From: Trogon surrucura
Taxonomy: Eukaryota; Chordata; Aves; Trogoniformes; Trogonidae
Length of the DNA: 64,000 nucleotides
Direction: 5' to 3'
NCBI GenBank assembly: GCA_020746105.1
Contig: CM036632.1
Span: forward strand, 7,610,001-7,674,000
The notes beneath the pieces are model-generated. The model did not search any database and was not told where the DNA came from. It worked only from the letters and a program-made list of their open reading frames with translations. Each line of letters starts with the position of its first letter. Position 1 is the first letter of the stretch. Shown piece after piece: positions 13,701 through 24,479 of this stretch. The translations under genes and the position numbers were made by a program.

Positions 13701-16700
13701 GTTAGGATCGATATATTCATTTACATACTGTGTTAAATACATTGGGTCCTTGAATTGTGTATTTGAACAGAAGTATTGAACAAACACATATATGGCTGGC
13801 TGTGCCAGAGAACTCAGGATCCACCTTCCAATTTTAAATAGAAGTGAGGATTATCACTCTACAGAGGAAAGTTTACATGGTCGTCAAGTTTGGTGTAACA
13901 GGAAGCAATTGCACAGATTCTTTCCCACGATCCTGGTCACTCATGAGCCCCATGGTATTTCTGAACACAGATCAGTGATGAAAGACTGATTCGTGTATGA
14001 AAGTAGGAGGTGCTACAAACAGGCTTTTCTTCCCTCGCCTTCTAAATTCACTGTTGTAAATGACCTTGCATTCCTTGTACACTGTTTCACCACAGAGGTC
14101 TGCCAACGGACAGGTACATGTGGAGCGATGCATCTGGCCTGCAGGAATGTACAAAAGTCAATACCAAGCCTCCCTCTCCACAGTGGTCTTGGGTAAATTT
14201 TGTCTTAAAAGTCTTTTTACTACGAAGGCAAGCCTTAGCAAGTAGGATACAAAACTTGGGCTCAAGTGACCCAGATTTTCTTCCTGGATTTATTGTAATA
14301 TTTGACCTTGGGTTTCCCTGTTTATACAATAGCAAGACTTCCATAGTCAAAAGAATGTTAAGCATTGAATGGGATTTTTTGTTTAGTGAGACTTAGACTT
14401 CTGTTCCAATCCTTTTCTCTCCAGCAGAATTAAAAAGACTTGGGAACTTCTGTAGGTCCTCAAATAGGGACACTATGAATTTATATTGCAAGTATTAGAA
14501 GGTTTCTATCAAGTCACTGCACTCCAAAAGGTGGAAGGGAGATAGTGTTACATTAAGAGGTTGGTTGGTGTTGATTGTGCTTGTTTGTCTCCTTCTGACA
14601 ATAGGTGTCCGACTGGTACATTGATTTTAATACTTCAGGCGGCACTGATCGGGAGGGCTGGCAGTATGCAGCAGACTTTCCAGCGTAAGGAGATACCTTC
14701 TTCTACCTAAAATCCTAGCAGCCAAATGCCACACTTAAGTCCCCATTTCCTCTTGTTTGCTATTTCACACATGAGCTGTGCTTTAACAGAGACAAGTATT
14801 CCTTGATTTCTCCCTTTGTATGGGGATACTGACATGGAAATTTGCTGGGGAGGTAGGGCAGCAAGGTGAGCTTAGCACACTGTAGTTTCAAGCGTTGTAC
14901 AGTCAGCCGGCACGTCGAGTGGACAGATACACAGACAGCGCTCACAGGCTGGCACTGACATGGGACATGCTCTGGCCTCCTCATGAACACCTACTTTCAT
15001 CTGTTTTGGTAGGTCCTACCATGGTCACAAGACAATGAAAGACTTTGTCCGACGAAGGCGCTGGGCAAGGTGAGGAACTAAGATAGAAATAAATGTTTTT
15101 AACTTGAATGCTAACTGTTCCCTTAAAGTCTCCTTTAGCTATGATGGGAAGAGTCTCATCACCCAATGAAGTAAAGCAATAGTGAAGAAACCTGCAATAA
15201 ATATCCATCTGCAATGGTTCTTTAGCATTATAGCTTTAATTTTAAGCTTTTACAGATAGATACACAATTTGATTTTGTGGAATCCATAGGTAAACATCAG
15301 CAGGTTATTTATGTATCTGATTTTCCGTATGGTAAATGATTAAGGAATAGTGGAGTCTACATATATTAGTACGTACTAGGTCACTTATAACAACTGGTAA
15401 TGTCTTTTATATTAGTAGTTTAAACATAAGAATTCCACATACTGCATACTAGGCAACAGGTAATCCCAACCCCTTTTAAATCACCGTATACTATATTCAG
15501 CTGCAACCTGGAAAAACGGCAAACTGCCACTACATTCTAGTCTATTCTGTCAAGTAGAGAAAGTCTGCACATTCACTGTTTTTCCAGCTTATCTTTGCTT
15601 TCTTTACTAAAGTTTCTTAACAGCTATGCTAATCAATTGCTGTGAACTAAGTTACTCGTTGTTCTGTTTGTTATTGAGACTACAAAGCTGGTATTTCAGC
15701 CCTTGTACAAAAATCTTTGAAGTAAGGTCCCGAAGCATCAAACTGTTGTTTAAGGATGTGCAACAAAACAAACGACATCCAATCAATCAGAATGGTGATT
15801 TGAAATAAAAGAAGCAACTTGAGAAATACCCTCAAGCCTAAACATTGCCTCTGGTTCTAGCTGTCAGTTGAAAACTGAAGACAAATAGGGAACAGCTCAG
15901 GGCTGGATCCAGTTTTTCAGAACTGGAGAAAGAAGGAATGTCCTGAGATTTTTAGAATATTCTTCATAAAAATTGCTGTTGGGATGATAGACTATAACAT
16001 AGTTTCCCTAACAGACAGCACTACTTTCTTGCAGTTTCCAGGGAAAAACCAGACAATTTCCCAGAATCATCTACCTCCAGCTCTTTAATTTAGAGCTATC
16101 TTACCTCTGCTTACCTCAGGATGCTACATAACTTTGTAACAGGCTCCACCAAAATACTGCCTGTAAAGTGATTCCCTTAACCAAGATAGAGGAAGGAACG
16201 AACAGGGTGTTGAGCTCTCTCTGCAGTGGGATTCTCAGCTTGGGGTCAAATATTCACTATCCAGCTGTTTTAGAGAGCTAGGGAGCAGTGCAGCACAAGT
16301 TGCAGACTTCTTGGGTGGCCTTGGTTTATAATAAAGTAAGGTTTTTTATAAAACAAAAGCTTTGAGAAATCAGTAATGTGTCAAAATTCAAAAGCTGGTA
16401 CAAAATGTGATTAATTGTTGTAAGCCCCTTTCAAATTAAAAATACTAACACTTATTGTACCTACTTAACGAAAAAACTTGTTTGCACTGAAGTCAAGAAT
16501 GGACAAGGGAAACAAATTCAGTTATAGAAAGTACATGCTTCTGATGGGTTTGGGGTTTTTTTGCTTCAGAAAATGTAAGATAGTCACCAACGGGCCATGG
16601 CTGGAAGTGCCTCCTGTTACCCTGTGGGACATCTCCATAATTCCCAGTTCAGATGCAGATGATGAAGAAGTAGTAGCACTGTGGGCAATCAGTGACAAAG

Positions 16701-19700
16701 GAGACGTGCTCTGCAGGCTTGGAGTGACACAGCAAAATCCAGCTGTAAGGCTCCCTGTTTATTTTTACTGCCTTATTGATGTATTTAATGTAATTATGCA
16801 AGTACGTACATACCATCATGCAGTGCCCGCTCTCAAAACACCTTGTTATTTTTTTCTTTCATGTCTCAGATTTGAAAGTCCTTGTCCATCAACTGTAACG
16901 CAGTTTGCTGCCCACATTTCTTACAACAGCGCTTTTCTTGCATAATCTATCTTAGCTTGTGCCACATCACTTGCGGGAGCCTCTCTCAGCCCCTGTATAT
17001 CTTCCTGTGAAGCACTTTACTTCCACTTTCTGCACTGATAGCTAAGTTTTTCTAAATTGTTGATAATGTATTGTAGCCCATTTAAATGAACTGCTGAGGG
17101 ATAGAATTTCTCTAAAGTACAGTCCCAATCTAATGGCTGTCGCTATCAGTAGGAGTTTGTCCATTGACAACTGACTCTGCTTATTTAAGACAGGTGGGCC
17201 CAGACTAACTTACAGATTTGACTTTTTTTTATGGACTGGGACAGAAATAATGAACAAATGTCCAGTAAAGTATGCAGAAAGGAACAAACAGTCCTAGTAC
17301 CTTTAATAGGAGTATTTATTTCCTACTAATAGACCACGTGCTGCAACATCAAATTATGGTTGATATGCACTGATTTTTAAGCCGCATTTACAGCAAGGGA
17401 AACAATCTAATGATATACTTTACTGGAATTTGGAGAAAAACTGCAAGTTGAAAATTTATAGCAATGAATTTTTTTTTCTGTTTATATCAGTTACAAAGGC
17501 ACTGCAACAGCAAGAACTGGAATATTGTGTCTGAAATCTGAAGTCCCCTATAACTTGATTTTTGTGAGACTTGTTCTCACAAAAAGAGGTTCTAGCCCAG
17601 CTATTCAGAGACATGTAGCTGCCTAAATTGCAGTGAATTCAACAGAAAAGATCCTGTTATAGTCCAGCATAGCTATTTTCAGAGTTGTATATCCAAGTAT
17701 CTTTGAGGATCAGGGACCTTGTTTCTGTTCAGTTGTTAAGTTATATAAGAATTATTCTTAAGAATCTTTTTCACTATCTAGGGCTTTTCCCATTTGGCAA
17801 TAATCAGCTATATTTTGTTGTGGAGTTTTTAAGCATTGCTTCAGAATTCATCTTCCGTGATTTGTTAGGGAACATCCTGGCTGCATGTGGGAACAGATCA
17901 GCCCTTCATTTCCATCTCAATTGGAGCATTTTACCAAGTGTGGGCTATTGCTAGAGATGGTTCTGCCTTCTATCGGGGTTCAGTATCTCAAAAAAAACCT
18001 GCAGGTAAGTACTTGTACTTTTTTAGTACAGTCTCCATCTTACATGTTGTGTAAGCTCGACTACACTGCTGTGTCTGAAAAAGACAAATTTGTTTAGCAG
18101 AGCTGTGCAAAATAGTGCATATTAATAATACGTTAATTACAGCAGTTAATTTGCTCTTCACTTGTGTGACTTAAAGTGCTTATTTCTATAAACAAGCTAG
18201 TAAAAATACATTAAGTGTAATATCATTCAGTTTCCTTGCACAGCTACGTATTTCAACTGCAGACATTTCCAAGACTTCTCGTCCATAATTCTGTTTTCTC
18301 AATGTTTTACTGAAGTATTTCTGACTTTTAGGTGACTGTTGGTACCATATTCCTTCACCTCAAAAACAAAAACTAAAACAAGTCTCAGTAGGACGAACGT
18401 CTGTGTTTGTTTTGGATAAAAATGGTAAGGTATTTAAAGAGTTATTTATCAATGTTAAAAAATTAAATCGAAGGAGAGGGTAACTCAGAGCTTTTCTGAA
18501 CAGATTACTGTTGCTCCAAGAGGAGTATTATTTTATATTCAAAGAGATGGAGTAGGCAGCTTGCTTATTTACTGGTTTTGAAGACTTGGGTTTTGTTATA
18601 TCTGATAGTGCACTAGATAGCAACAATCCAGCATCTATGCTATTACTTTGGAGGGCAGGGAAGAGATAGATGAATCTCAAAGAAGAGAATTGCACGGAAG
18701 GATTTGTTGAAAACTCTAGAACATGCAAAACTGAAGAATACCTTCCTGCTGCAAATCATTGCAAGTTAAAAAACTAAGTATCCTTTTGCAAAAGAAACAA
18801 GCCTTTAACACCAGTCTCCTTCAGCGATCTTGATGTCATTTGTTTTACTTCTCTGGTGCATATTTCTTTATGTGAACATTTCCCCCAGGAAGGTTTTAAA
18901 GTGTAACTATAGAAATACAAATTCCAAAGTAGGAACTTCATTGTCCTTCACTATAACGTATTAGTCAAAACCATAATGCATCTCCACAGAACACAGGTTG
19001 TGAGCTACTGACTCACTCCGTTGTTAACTAGCGCTTTGACGAGGCAGACATCCTGAGCTGTAACCGGGATGATTTATTTTACAGGCAATCTTTGGTACCG
19101 GCAAGGTATCACACCAAGCTATCCTCAAGGATCTACCTGGGATCATGTTTCAAATAATATCCGTAAAATGTCTGTAGGCCCCCTGGACCAGGTGTGTACT
19201 AAGCTTCCTTGTAACACAATAGTTCATTAAAAATTATACTTAACATACTTTTGTACTGAAATTAAATGTTCTTCAGAATTATTTTTATTTATTCCACAAG
19301 ATGATTGTCTAAATGCTGAAATCCTGATACCAAGACAAAAATCATGCCAATGAGATAGTGATACAGCCAGCCCTTTGCTGTAAAAAGCCTTGTTAATTTT
19401 ATTTTATTTTTTTAACAAGGCTATTTTATATATTTAATCTCGTTCCTTCCGACTCTTACTATCTGGCAACGTTTTAATTATAACACCAGTACGTAGTTGT
19501 TTGGCCTATTTGAGATGAAGACTCATTTCTGAAAGTGGTGAGATGGACTTAGGGTTTTCATATCTGGAAAGAGCAGCAGCATGAAGAGCACGTTTTATTG
19601 CCTCTCTGCTTTCTTGAGGTCTGGGTGATAGCTGACAAAGTGCAAGGAAGTCATAGTTTGAGCTGTGGGACCGTCTGCCATCGGACCGGTGTTCAGCCAA

Positions 19701-20589
19701 TGGAACCTAAAGGCCTCTCATGGGACTACGGAATTGGGGTAAGTGCTGGGGCTGTAATACTGTCTAGAAGCTGTATATCCAGACATCCATGGGCAGCTTA
19801 GAAAGTGCCATCCTGCTCCAGCTGGATGCTCCTTCAGTTTAGGTTCTGGTTTTAAGTTAATATAATGGGTTATGCAGTTATAGTTAGGAATTAAGTTATT
19901 TGCATTTGATAAGTATTCATTTTAAATAGAAGGTTATAATGGATAGAGTAAGTACCATTTTTAAAAAATTAATTCCTTCCAAGTCTGCATGTGATTGTTC
20001 CTCATTGTTCCCTGTATTACTCTCAGTGTTTTGAGAAAAGGCTATTTTAAGGTTTTGGCCCCCTTTAAGTTGGTGGGAAACCTGCACTGTCTCTGTTAGG
20101 AACGCCTGACCCTACTAATCTCAATGACCTATAATAAAAAACAATGCTTAAGCGTACCACCTACATACCTCCCTGTCAGGGACCTATATTGTGGTTTTAC
20201 GATTGGTTTGTTGTGGGGTTTTGTGGTTTGTTTTTTTACAAGGAGCCTGGCTTTTGATTCAGCCCAGAGCGGGACTACTTTCCTCATGGAAAAATAGTAT
20301 AAAGCTAGTAGTGTACATAAAGCATCACATCAGATATTGTACTTGCTGGGTGAAGTTTCTCCTTTTATATTTCGTTATCAATCTTTTACAGGGTGGATGG
20401 GAGCACGTTACAGTCAGAGGAAATGCAACTGAAGCATCTAGGGTTTCTATGCATGACAGTTCTGAGGAAAACCCTGCAGCATCAAAAGATTTAGAAGATG
20501 AGGTGAGCGAAGGGAAAACAGAACAGTCTAAAACCCCTCTGATGGTCAACGAAAGTCAAGAATCAGACAGAAATGCTGTTAATTGCTAA
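937..20589 (+). CDS. TECPR1: TECPR1, tectonin beta-propeller repeat-containing protein 1 (5' partial)
   Basis: Twenty-three exons, all with AG/GT borders and compatible phases, join into 1,127 codons: 937-1119, 1618-1740, 2394-2519, 4016-4190, 4287-4387, 6009-6110, 6502-6647, 7482-8005, 8823-8968, 10042-10197, 10708-10857, 11485-11642, 12891-13018, 13308-13410, 14096-14192, 14605-14684, 15013-15069, 16570-16744, 17869-18004, 18332-18424, 19085-19191, 19619-19738, 20392-20589. The order is DysF, tectonin repeats, acidic linker, PH, tectonin repeat, second DysF, tectonin repeats, which is the TECPR1 architecture. The family protein is about 1,165 residues in human, so only a first coding exon of roughly 70-75 residues is missing, left of base 1. 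From family knowledge, TECPR1 binds ATG5-ATG12, tethers autophagosomes to lysosomes and promotes LC3 lipidation on damaged lysosomes. No stop codon or frameshift interrupts the model. Confidence 0.96.
4818..5003 (+). mobile_element. tRNA-derived SINE with CR1 tail (TguSINE1-like)
   Basis: Bases 4818-4895 fold as a tRNA-like head: GAGGGCT at 4818-4824 can pair with GGTCCTC at 4889-4895 (two G-T pairs). An A-box-like TTTAGCTCA follows the 5' arm, and a perfect B box GGTTCGATTCC lies at 4873-4883. The sequence resembles tRNA-Ile(AAT), including GGTGCT...ACACCAAAGGTCGC. A short linker leads at about 4903 into a CR1-type 3' end (GCCTGATCTAGTTGAGAGG onward) that finishes with ATTCTATGATTCTGTGAT. 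The passerine family TguSINE1 has this plan. It sits in a TECPR1 intron in the sense direction. RNA polymerase III transcription is possible but not shown. Confidence 0.85.
5091..5165 (-). mobile_element. CR1 LINE 3'-end fragment
   Basis: Read on the - strand, this matches the CR1 3' end: GGTAGTTGGACTTGATTATC, then CTTAAGGGCCCCTCTCAACT, finishing with a decayed CTCTATGATG tail. It lies 90 bases past the SINE in opposite orientation. It is heavily diverged, so the boundaries are approximate. Confidence 0.6.
7482..8968 (+). other. TECPR1: TECPR1 exons coding the ATG5-binding linker and following blade
   Basis: The 524-bp exon 7482-8005 codes an acidic, Ser/Pro/Asn-rich linker (about residues 319-415) and then a conserved stretch containing WTNIDLKEAQ near residue 423. 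This is the region in which the ATG5-interacting segment of the family maps, as I recall it. It is followed by SLSSLGMF and a Trp-rich piece, HPLWAWVSGGG. Exon 8823-8968 continues with LSITPAQTAAWRKQ and an amphipathic, charged helix (ERTKRELENFRHYEQ) leading to the PH domain. The early linker matches mammalian TECPR1 poorly, as expected of disordered sequence. Confidence 0.85.
9134..9240. mobile_element. Short TG...CA element with 5-bp target duplication (LTR-like or TIR element)
   Basis: The 107-bp segment starts TGTCGCGGGTTAGG and ends CTAAACCCAGGACA, giving TG...CA ends with an imperfect inverted terminal repeat. It is flanked on both sides by GCTCT (9129-9133 and 9241-9245), a 5-bp duplication typical of some retroviral-type integrations. 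Near its right end, CTGGGTTT and AAACCCAG form an 8-bp stem around TTAGCT (9215-9236). The terminal sequence TGTC-GCGGGTTAG resembles ends of avian endogenous-retrovirus LTRs, but 107 bp is very short for a solo LTR. A deleted LTR or a small TIR element are both possible. No coding content. Confidence 0.45.
10042..10857 (+). other. TECPR1: TECPR1 exons coding the PH domain
   Basis: Exons 10042-10197 and 10708-10857 code residues 543-644. They show the PH fold pattern: an opening VWVKTG strand with a WW pair and a KPHKW basic loop. Middle strands (ILFIYYMY, YIHVFLNE) follow, then a C-terminal helix ending TEQEMHDW, the usual PH terminal Trp. In human TECPR1 the PH domain has been reported to bind PI4P/PI3P after ATG5-ATG12 relieves autoinhibition. 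The basic residues near KPHKW are the visible candidates for lipid contact. Confidence 0.88.
11485..15069 (+). other. TECPR1: TECPR1 exons coding the central blade and second DysF domain
   Basis: Exons 11485-11642, 12891-13018, 13308-13410, 14096-14192, 14605-14684 and 15013-15069 code about residues 645-852. A tectonin blade (IWSVTCKGDIFVSEPSP, GIVWGVGYDHTAWVYTGG) precedes a second complete DysF. That domain reads YENQRWNPVTGY, DRYMWSDASGLQE, QWSWVSDWYIDF, EGWQYAADFP and KDFVRRRRWARKC. The N- and C-terminal DysF halves align with each other strongly, so this is an internal duplication kept in the family. Confidence 0.9.
16570..20589 (+). other. TECPR1: TECPR1 exons coding the C-terminal tectonin repeats and tail
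   Basis: Exons 16570-16744, 17869-18004, 18332-18424, 19085-19191, 19619-19738 and 20392-20589 code residues 853-1127. Blades carry VALWAISDKGDVLCRLG, YQVWAIARDGSAFYRG, VFVLDKNGNLWYRQG and VWVIADKVQGSHSLS, plus the GTVCHRTGVQP and GGWEHVTVRGN ends. The last exon codes an acidic, Ser/Glu-rich tail of about 50 residues, unrelated in detail to the mammalian tail as I recall it, ending NAVNC then TAA at 20587-20589. Confidence 0.92.
19386..19422. repeat. Perfect 11-bp inverted repeat in a TECPR1 intron
   Basis: AGCCTTGTTAA at 19386-19396 is the exact reverse complement of TTAACAAGGCT at 19412-19422, separated by a 15-base T/A-rich loop. It lies about 195 bases after the 5' splice site of exon 19085-19191. 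It could fold in the pre-mRNA or be a footprint of a mobile element. Confidence 0.7.
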
Positions 20590-22015
20590 GTTGTTGCCAT
20601 CTACATGTTGCAAACAAGCAGTAGTCAGTATAATTTAAAAATAAACTAAATGTCTATTGCCTAGAGAGAAAACATGACCTCATGCTACTAATACATTTTA
20701 CTGAACTGGAATCTGCAATGTGGTATTTTAAATACTGATTTCTTTTACTACATCATGTGTGAAATGTGACTTGATAGAGCTAATAGTTTTGTCAAAGCAG
20801 GCAAGCTCTTTAGCCACAATGTGTTTCTGACCCTTTACCACAGCTGCTACGCAACCGTACGAATGTGAATGTCTTAGCAGATGATCACTAAATTTACCTT
20901 TTGTATGAATATTACAGTTCCCTTTCCTACATTTCTCTCATATTCACATACCTTTAGATTCATATTTGAGCAAAGTCCTGTTTATGTAAGCATGTCTTGC
21001 TCCCATCGGTAAAATTAAATTCTGTACAAGTCAGCTTAGGGTGCAGTTACTAGTAAGGGCCATCTTTTTCCATCTTTGCTCACAGGGAGTAATAACCTTA
21101 ATCAAGAAGTGGAACCACTGGCTGCAGTGGACTATATAGAGAGCACGGTCCTCTTCAGTCTAAGAGTGACAAAGTCTAATTCTAAATCGTCAGTCCACAT
21201 GGTGGTAAATCATGTTTTGTCTCCATCTTAACTGGACCCGTGATAACTGAGGTCTACAGATGCTTACCTAATGAGGTTGGAAGGCACCAGATACTTGAGG
21301 AGTTAGGCTGTGTTCCAGATCATTACAAAATATGTTTTCATAGTATAAAAGACAAGAGCAGATGCTAAAAAGATTCTCATTTCACAGTAGTAGGAATGCA
21401 AAACAAGTTCACTGATATCAGTGGAGTTTGCCAACATACAATAATGTGGGTTCAGAATGAAGCTCTGTTCTTTGAGTGATTGATTCATCCCTTCTTCCAA
21501 CACAAAACCACTTTTTATTCCTAAAAAAACCTTTTTTTCCCCCCTGTCTTATTCATTATAATGTGACTGTGATGTGAAATTATTTGAAATCCAGTCCTTG
21601 GGAAGTGCTGAAAAAGCTTCTCCCAGTAGCTTCAGGAGGGCATCGCGGTTTTCCCCCGACAGCAGTTTACAATCATTTTTCCTCTCTGTGCGTGACTGTG
21701 TATGGAATTATTTTTATATGATGAGCAGTGTGGTTTGGTCTCAGTACTGTATTTGTAGAAGTTTATGTATGCACATATTTTAAAAATATATTTGGTATTT
21801 TAATGCCAAGGAAAGCACTGTTTCCAAGTCCAAATGTGAATGAAGATTGAAGATGCTTTACTGTTTAAAAAAACCCCTGTTGGTCTTTCCAGTATGTGAT
21901 TATAGATTTCTGGTTTATACATACATTGTGGGAGTACCATAAATAACATGTTTGCATTAATTACCATAATAGGTTTTGCATAACTTGCACAATATCTTGT
22001 CCAAATAAATAATTT
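20590..22015 (+). other. TECPR1: TECPR1 3' UTR
   Basis: AT-rich, non-coding sequence follows the TAA stop. An early AATAAA sits at 20640-20645, only 51 bases after the stop, and a later AATAAA lies at 22004-22009. The later one is the better end point, because conserved-looking AT-rich sequence continues up to it and a T-rich stretch follows. The early site would give a very short alternative 3' UTR. The end of the UTR is inferred. Confidence 0.6.
22004..22009 (+). terminator. TECPR1: Predicted TECPR1 polyadenylation signal
   Basis: AATAAA with a T/GT-rich downstream stretch (TTTTATTGTGTCTTTTT) within 30 bases. It is the last canonical signal before the CR1 cluster and intergenic DNA. Confidence 0.6.
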
Positions 22016-22835
22016 TATTGTGTCTTTTTAGAGAATTATTAGGATTGTATTTTTCTCTGCATCGTATCAAGAACATTGTTTCTTTTAATAGTCAGTGTTT
22101 ACATATACACCAATCAAACTGATTTCGTATAAGTGTTATAATGCACCTTTACATTTCTCCCTGCATTGCCAAGTTTCACTTACTTTACTGTTAAAAGGTG
22201 GGTTTGAGTGAACAAAAGATAAATTATAAATTGAGTACTAAATACTTGCCTTCTGAAACTATTATTTAGAAAATTATTTAATTTAAAAATACAATGTCAT
22301 TGTTATGGCTCGTTAAAATATGGAAAAGTGACTTTAAACTGAAACAATTTTGAAAAATAAAAGTAATTTATCAGAAAAAAAAAAGCTTCTTATGAAATCC
22401 TTTTCAACGTGTTCAAGAAAGCAGCACTTTGTAGCAAAGTACCGTTGTAGAACTAGCAGTTATGATACCATTAACGTGTATGTCCTGTGCCTGACTATTC
22501 ACGAGGGATGGCTGTGTTCAGAGAAGGCATACGTACCCTTCACGTGTCTCCTCTGCTACTGTATGTATAGTTAGATGTTACATGCCATTTTGGGCTTAGT
22601 ATTTGAAATAATGCCTCTGTTTGCAGAAGTCCTGTCACAAATACACCGAGACAAGCATTTAACCTCTATATGTGTAACAGTAATATCAGTATAACTCGTT
22701 CTTAAAAATGATGTGCAATTTTTCATCAATAGCAGTGTTAAAATACTGGTTTTCCAGTCACTGGTTTCCTTCCTCTGGCAAAGTAACCAGACAGAGATGG
22801 AAGCATGGCTATCCCACAGAAACATGCCACTTTCA
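22016..22835. other. Intergenic DNA between TECPR1 3' end and CR1 insertion
   Basis: AT-rich unique sequence. Short open frames exist, but none resembles a known protein. The open frame that begins at 22713 owes its length to the CR1 reverse-transcriptase frame starting near 22836. Its first ~40 codons are host DNA read by chance. Confidence 0.6.
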
Positions 22836-24164
22836 CCTGGAAAGGTGATGGAACATCTTATCCTTGACACTGTCTCTAGGCATATCAAGGATAAGAAGGT
22901 TATTAGGAGCAGTCAGCATGGCTTTGCCAAGGGGAAGTCATGTTTGACCAACCTGATAGCCTTTTATGAAGACATAACCAGGTGGATGGATGGTGGCCAT
23001 GCAGTGGACGTGGTCTACCTGGACATCAGCAAGGCCTTTGACACCGTCTCCCACAGCATCCTCATAGGTAAACTGAGGAAGTGTGGTCTGGATGACCAAG
23101 TAGTGAGGTGGGTCGAGAACTGGTTGAAGAGAAGAAGCCAGAGGGTTGTGGTCAATGGGGCTGAGTCTGGCTGGATGCCTGTGTCTAGTGGGGTCCCTCA
23201 GGGGTCAGTGCTTGGGCCGGTGCTGTTTAATATATTCATCAATGATCTGGATGAGGGATTAGAGAATGTTGTCAGCAAGTTTGCTGATGATACGAAATTG
23301 GGAGGAGTGGTTGACACACCAGAAGGCTGTGCAGCCATTCAGAGAGACCTAGACAGGCTGGAGGGCTGGGCGGGGAGAAATCTTATGAAGTTTAATAAGG
23401 GCAAGTGTAGAGTTTTGCACTTGGGAAAAAATAACCCCATGTACCAATATAGGTTGGGGACTGCCCTGCTGGAGAGCAGTGCAGGGGAAAGGGACCTGGG
23501 GGTTCTAGTGGACAGCAGGATGACCATGAGCCAGCAATGTGCCCTCGTGGCCAAGAAGGCCAATGGCATCCTGGGGTGTATTAGAAGGGGAGTAGCAAGT
23601 AGGTCAAGAGAGGTCCTCCTGCCCCTCTACTCTGCCCTGGTGAGGCCACATCTGGAATATTGTGTCCAGTTCTGGGCCCCTCAGTTCAAGAAGGACAGGG
23701 AGCTGCTTGAGAGAGTCCAGCGTAGAGCCACAAAGATGGTGAAGGAAGTGGAGCATCTCCCTTATGAGGAAAGGCTGAAGGAGCTGGATCTCTTTAGCTT
23801 GGAGAAGAGGAGGCTGAGGGGTGACCTCATCAATGTTTATGAATATGTCAAGGGGGAATGTCAGGAGGATGGAGCCAGGCTCTTTTCAGCGGCGTCCACT
23901 GACAGGACAAGGGGCAATGGGTGGAAGCTGGAACACAGGAGGTTCCAGAAAAATATGAGGAAAAACTTTTTTACTGTAAGGGTGACCGAGCACTGGAACA
24001 GGCTGCCCAGGGAGGTTGTGGAGTCTCCTTCTCTTGAGACATTCAAAACCCGCCTGGACGCGTTCCTGTGCGCTCTAGTGTAGGTGGTCCTGCTCTGGCA
24101 GGGGGGTTGGACTAGATGATCTTTAAGGTCCCTTCCAACCTTTAACATTCTGTGATTCTGTGAT
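22836..24164 (+). mobile_element. 5'-truncated CR1 LINE with open reverse-transcriptase frame
   Basis: From [16 protein letters not shown] at 22836 to a stop after 24083, about 415 codons run without stop or frameshift. The reverse-transcriptase motifs are present: [25 protein letters not shown], and the active-site FADD at 23280-23291, followed by TKLGG. The conserved CR1 C-terminal region follows ([24 protein letters not shown]). The 3' UTR ends GTTGGACTAGATGATCTTTAAGG and ATTCTGTGATTCTGTGAT at 24164. The 5' half of ORF2, including the endonuclease, and all of ORF1 are missing, so it cannot move by itself. The intact frame points to a fairly young insertion. No target duplication is apparent, as is usual for CR1. 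Confidence 0.93.
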
Positions 24165-24302
24165 GGCATTTAGTGTCTGCAAACTCTCAGGTCTCCCTTA
24201 CCACACACTGGTGTAGCAGACTCATAACCTTTAAAGAATCCTACAAAAAGCGACCTCCAAGTCATGGAGAATGATCTTCAGGTTCTTACCGTTTACTGTA
24301 TG

Positions 24303-24450
24303 CCACAGAACTACAGAATCCAGGCTGGAAGGGACCTCGGGGAGCCGCCTAGTCCAGCCCCCTCTGGGGCTAATACAAGCAGGTTGCTCCAAACCACGGC
24401 CAGTCAGTCTCTGAACGCCTCCAGGGACGGAGGTTCCACAACCACCAGCT
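24303..24450 (-). mobile_element. CR1 LINE 3'-end fragment, opposite orientation
   Basis: Read on the - strand it gives GGTGGTTGTGGAACCTCCGT, then CCTGGAGGCGTTCAGAGACT, then GGCTGGACTAGGCGGCTCCC and GAGGTCCCTTCCAGCCTGGA. Together these are the end of CR1 ORF2 plus the 3' UTR. It lies only 140 bases from the larger CR1 in reverse orientation and borders the CpG island. Subfamily differs from the larger copy. Confidence 0.85.
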
Positions 24451-24479
24451 GATGGTGGTATCTGAGGCCACCACCGGTG

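Larger units (their letters stand above)
1120..20391 (+). other. TECPR1: TECPR1 internal introns, overview
   Basis: Twenty-two introns separate the listed exons. Those longer than 300 bases without a named element hold only unique AT-rich DNA as far as I can see: 1120-1617, 1741-2393, 2520-4015, 6111-6501, 6648-7481, 8006-8822, 10198-10707, 10858-11484, 11643-12890, 13411-14095, 14193-14604, 14685-15012, 15070-16569, 16745-17868, 18005-18331, 18425-19084 and 19739-20391. Intron 4388-6008 holds a SINE and a CR1 piece, intron 8969-10041 an LTR-like element, and intron 19192-19618 an inverted repeat. Intron 2520-4015 contains a T-run followed by AG at 3031-3058. Confidence 0.7.

Noticed and set aside
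22713..22835. N-terminal part of a host gene fused to the reverse-transcriptase frame
   Set aside because: The ~40 codons before PGKVME match no CR1 or host protein I know. They are an accidental in-frame extension at the 5' truncation point.
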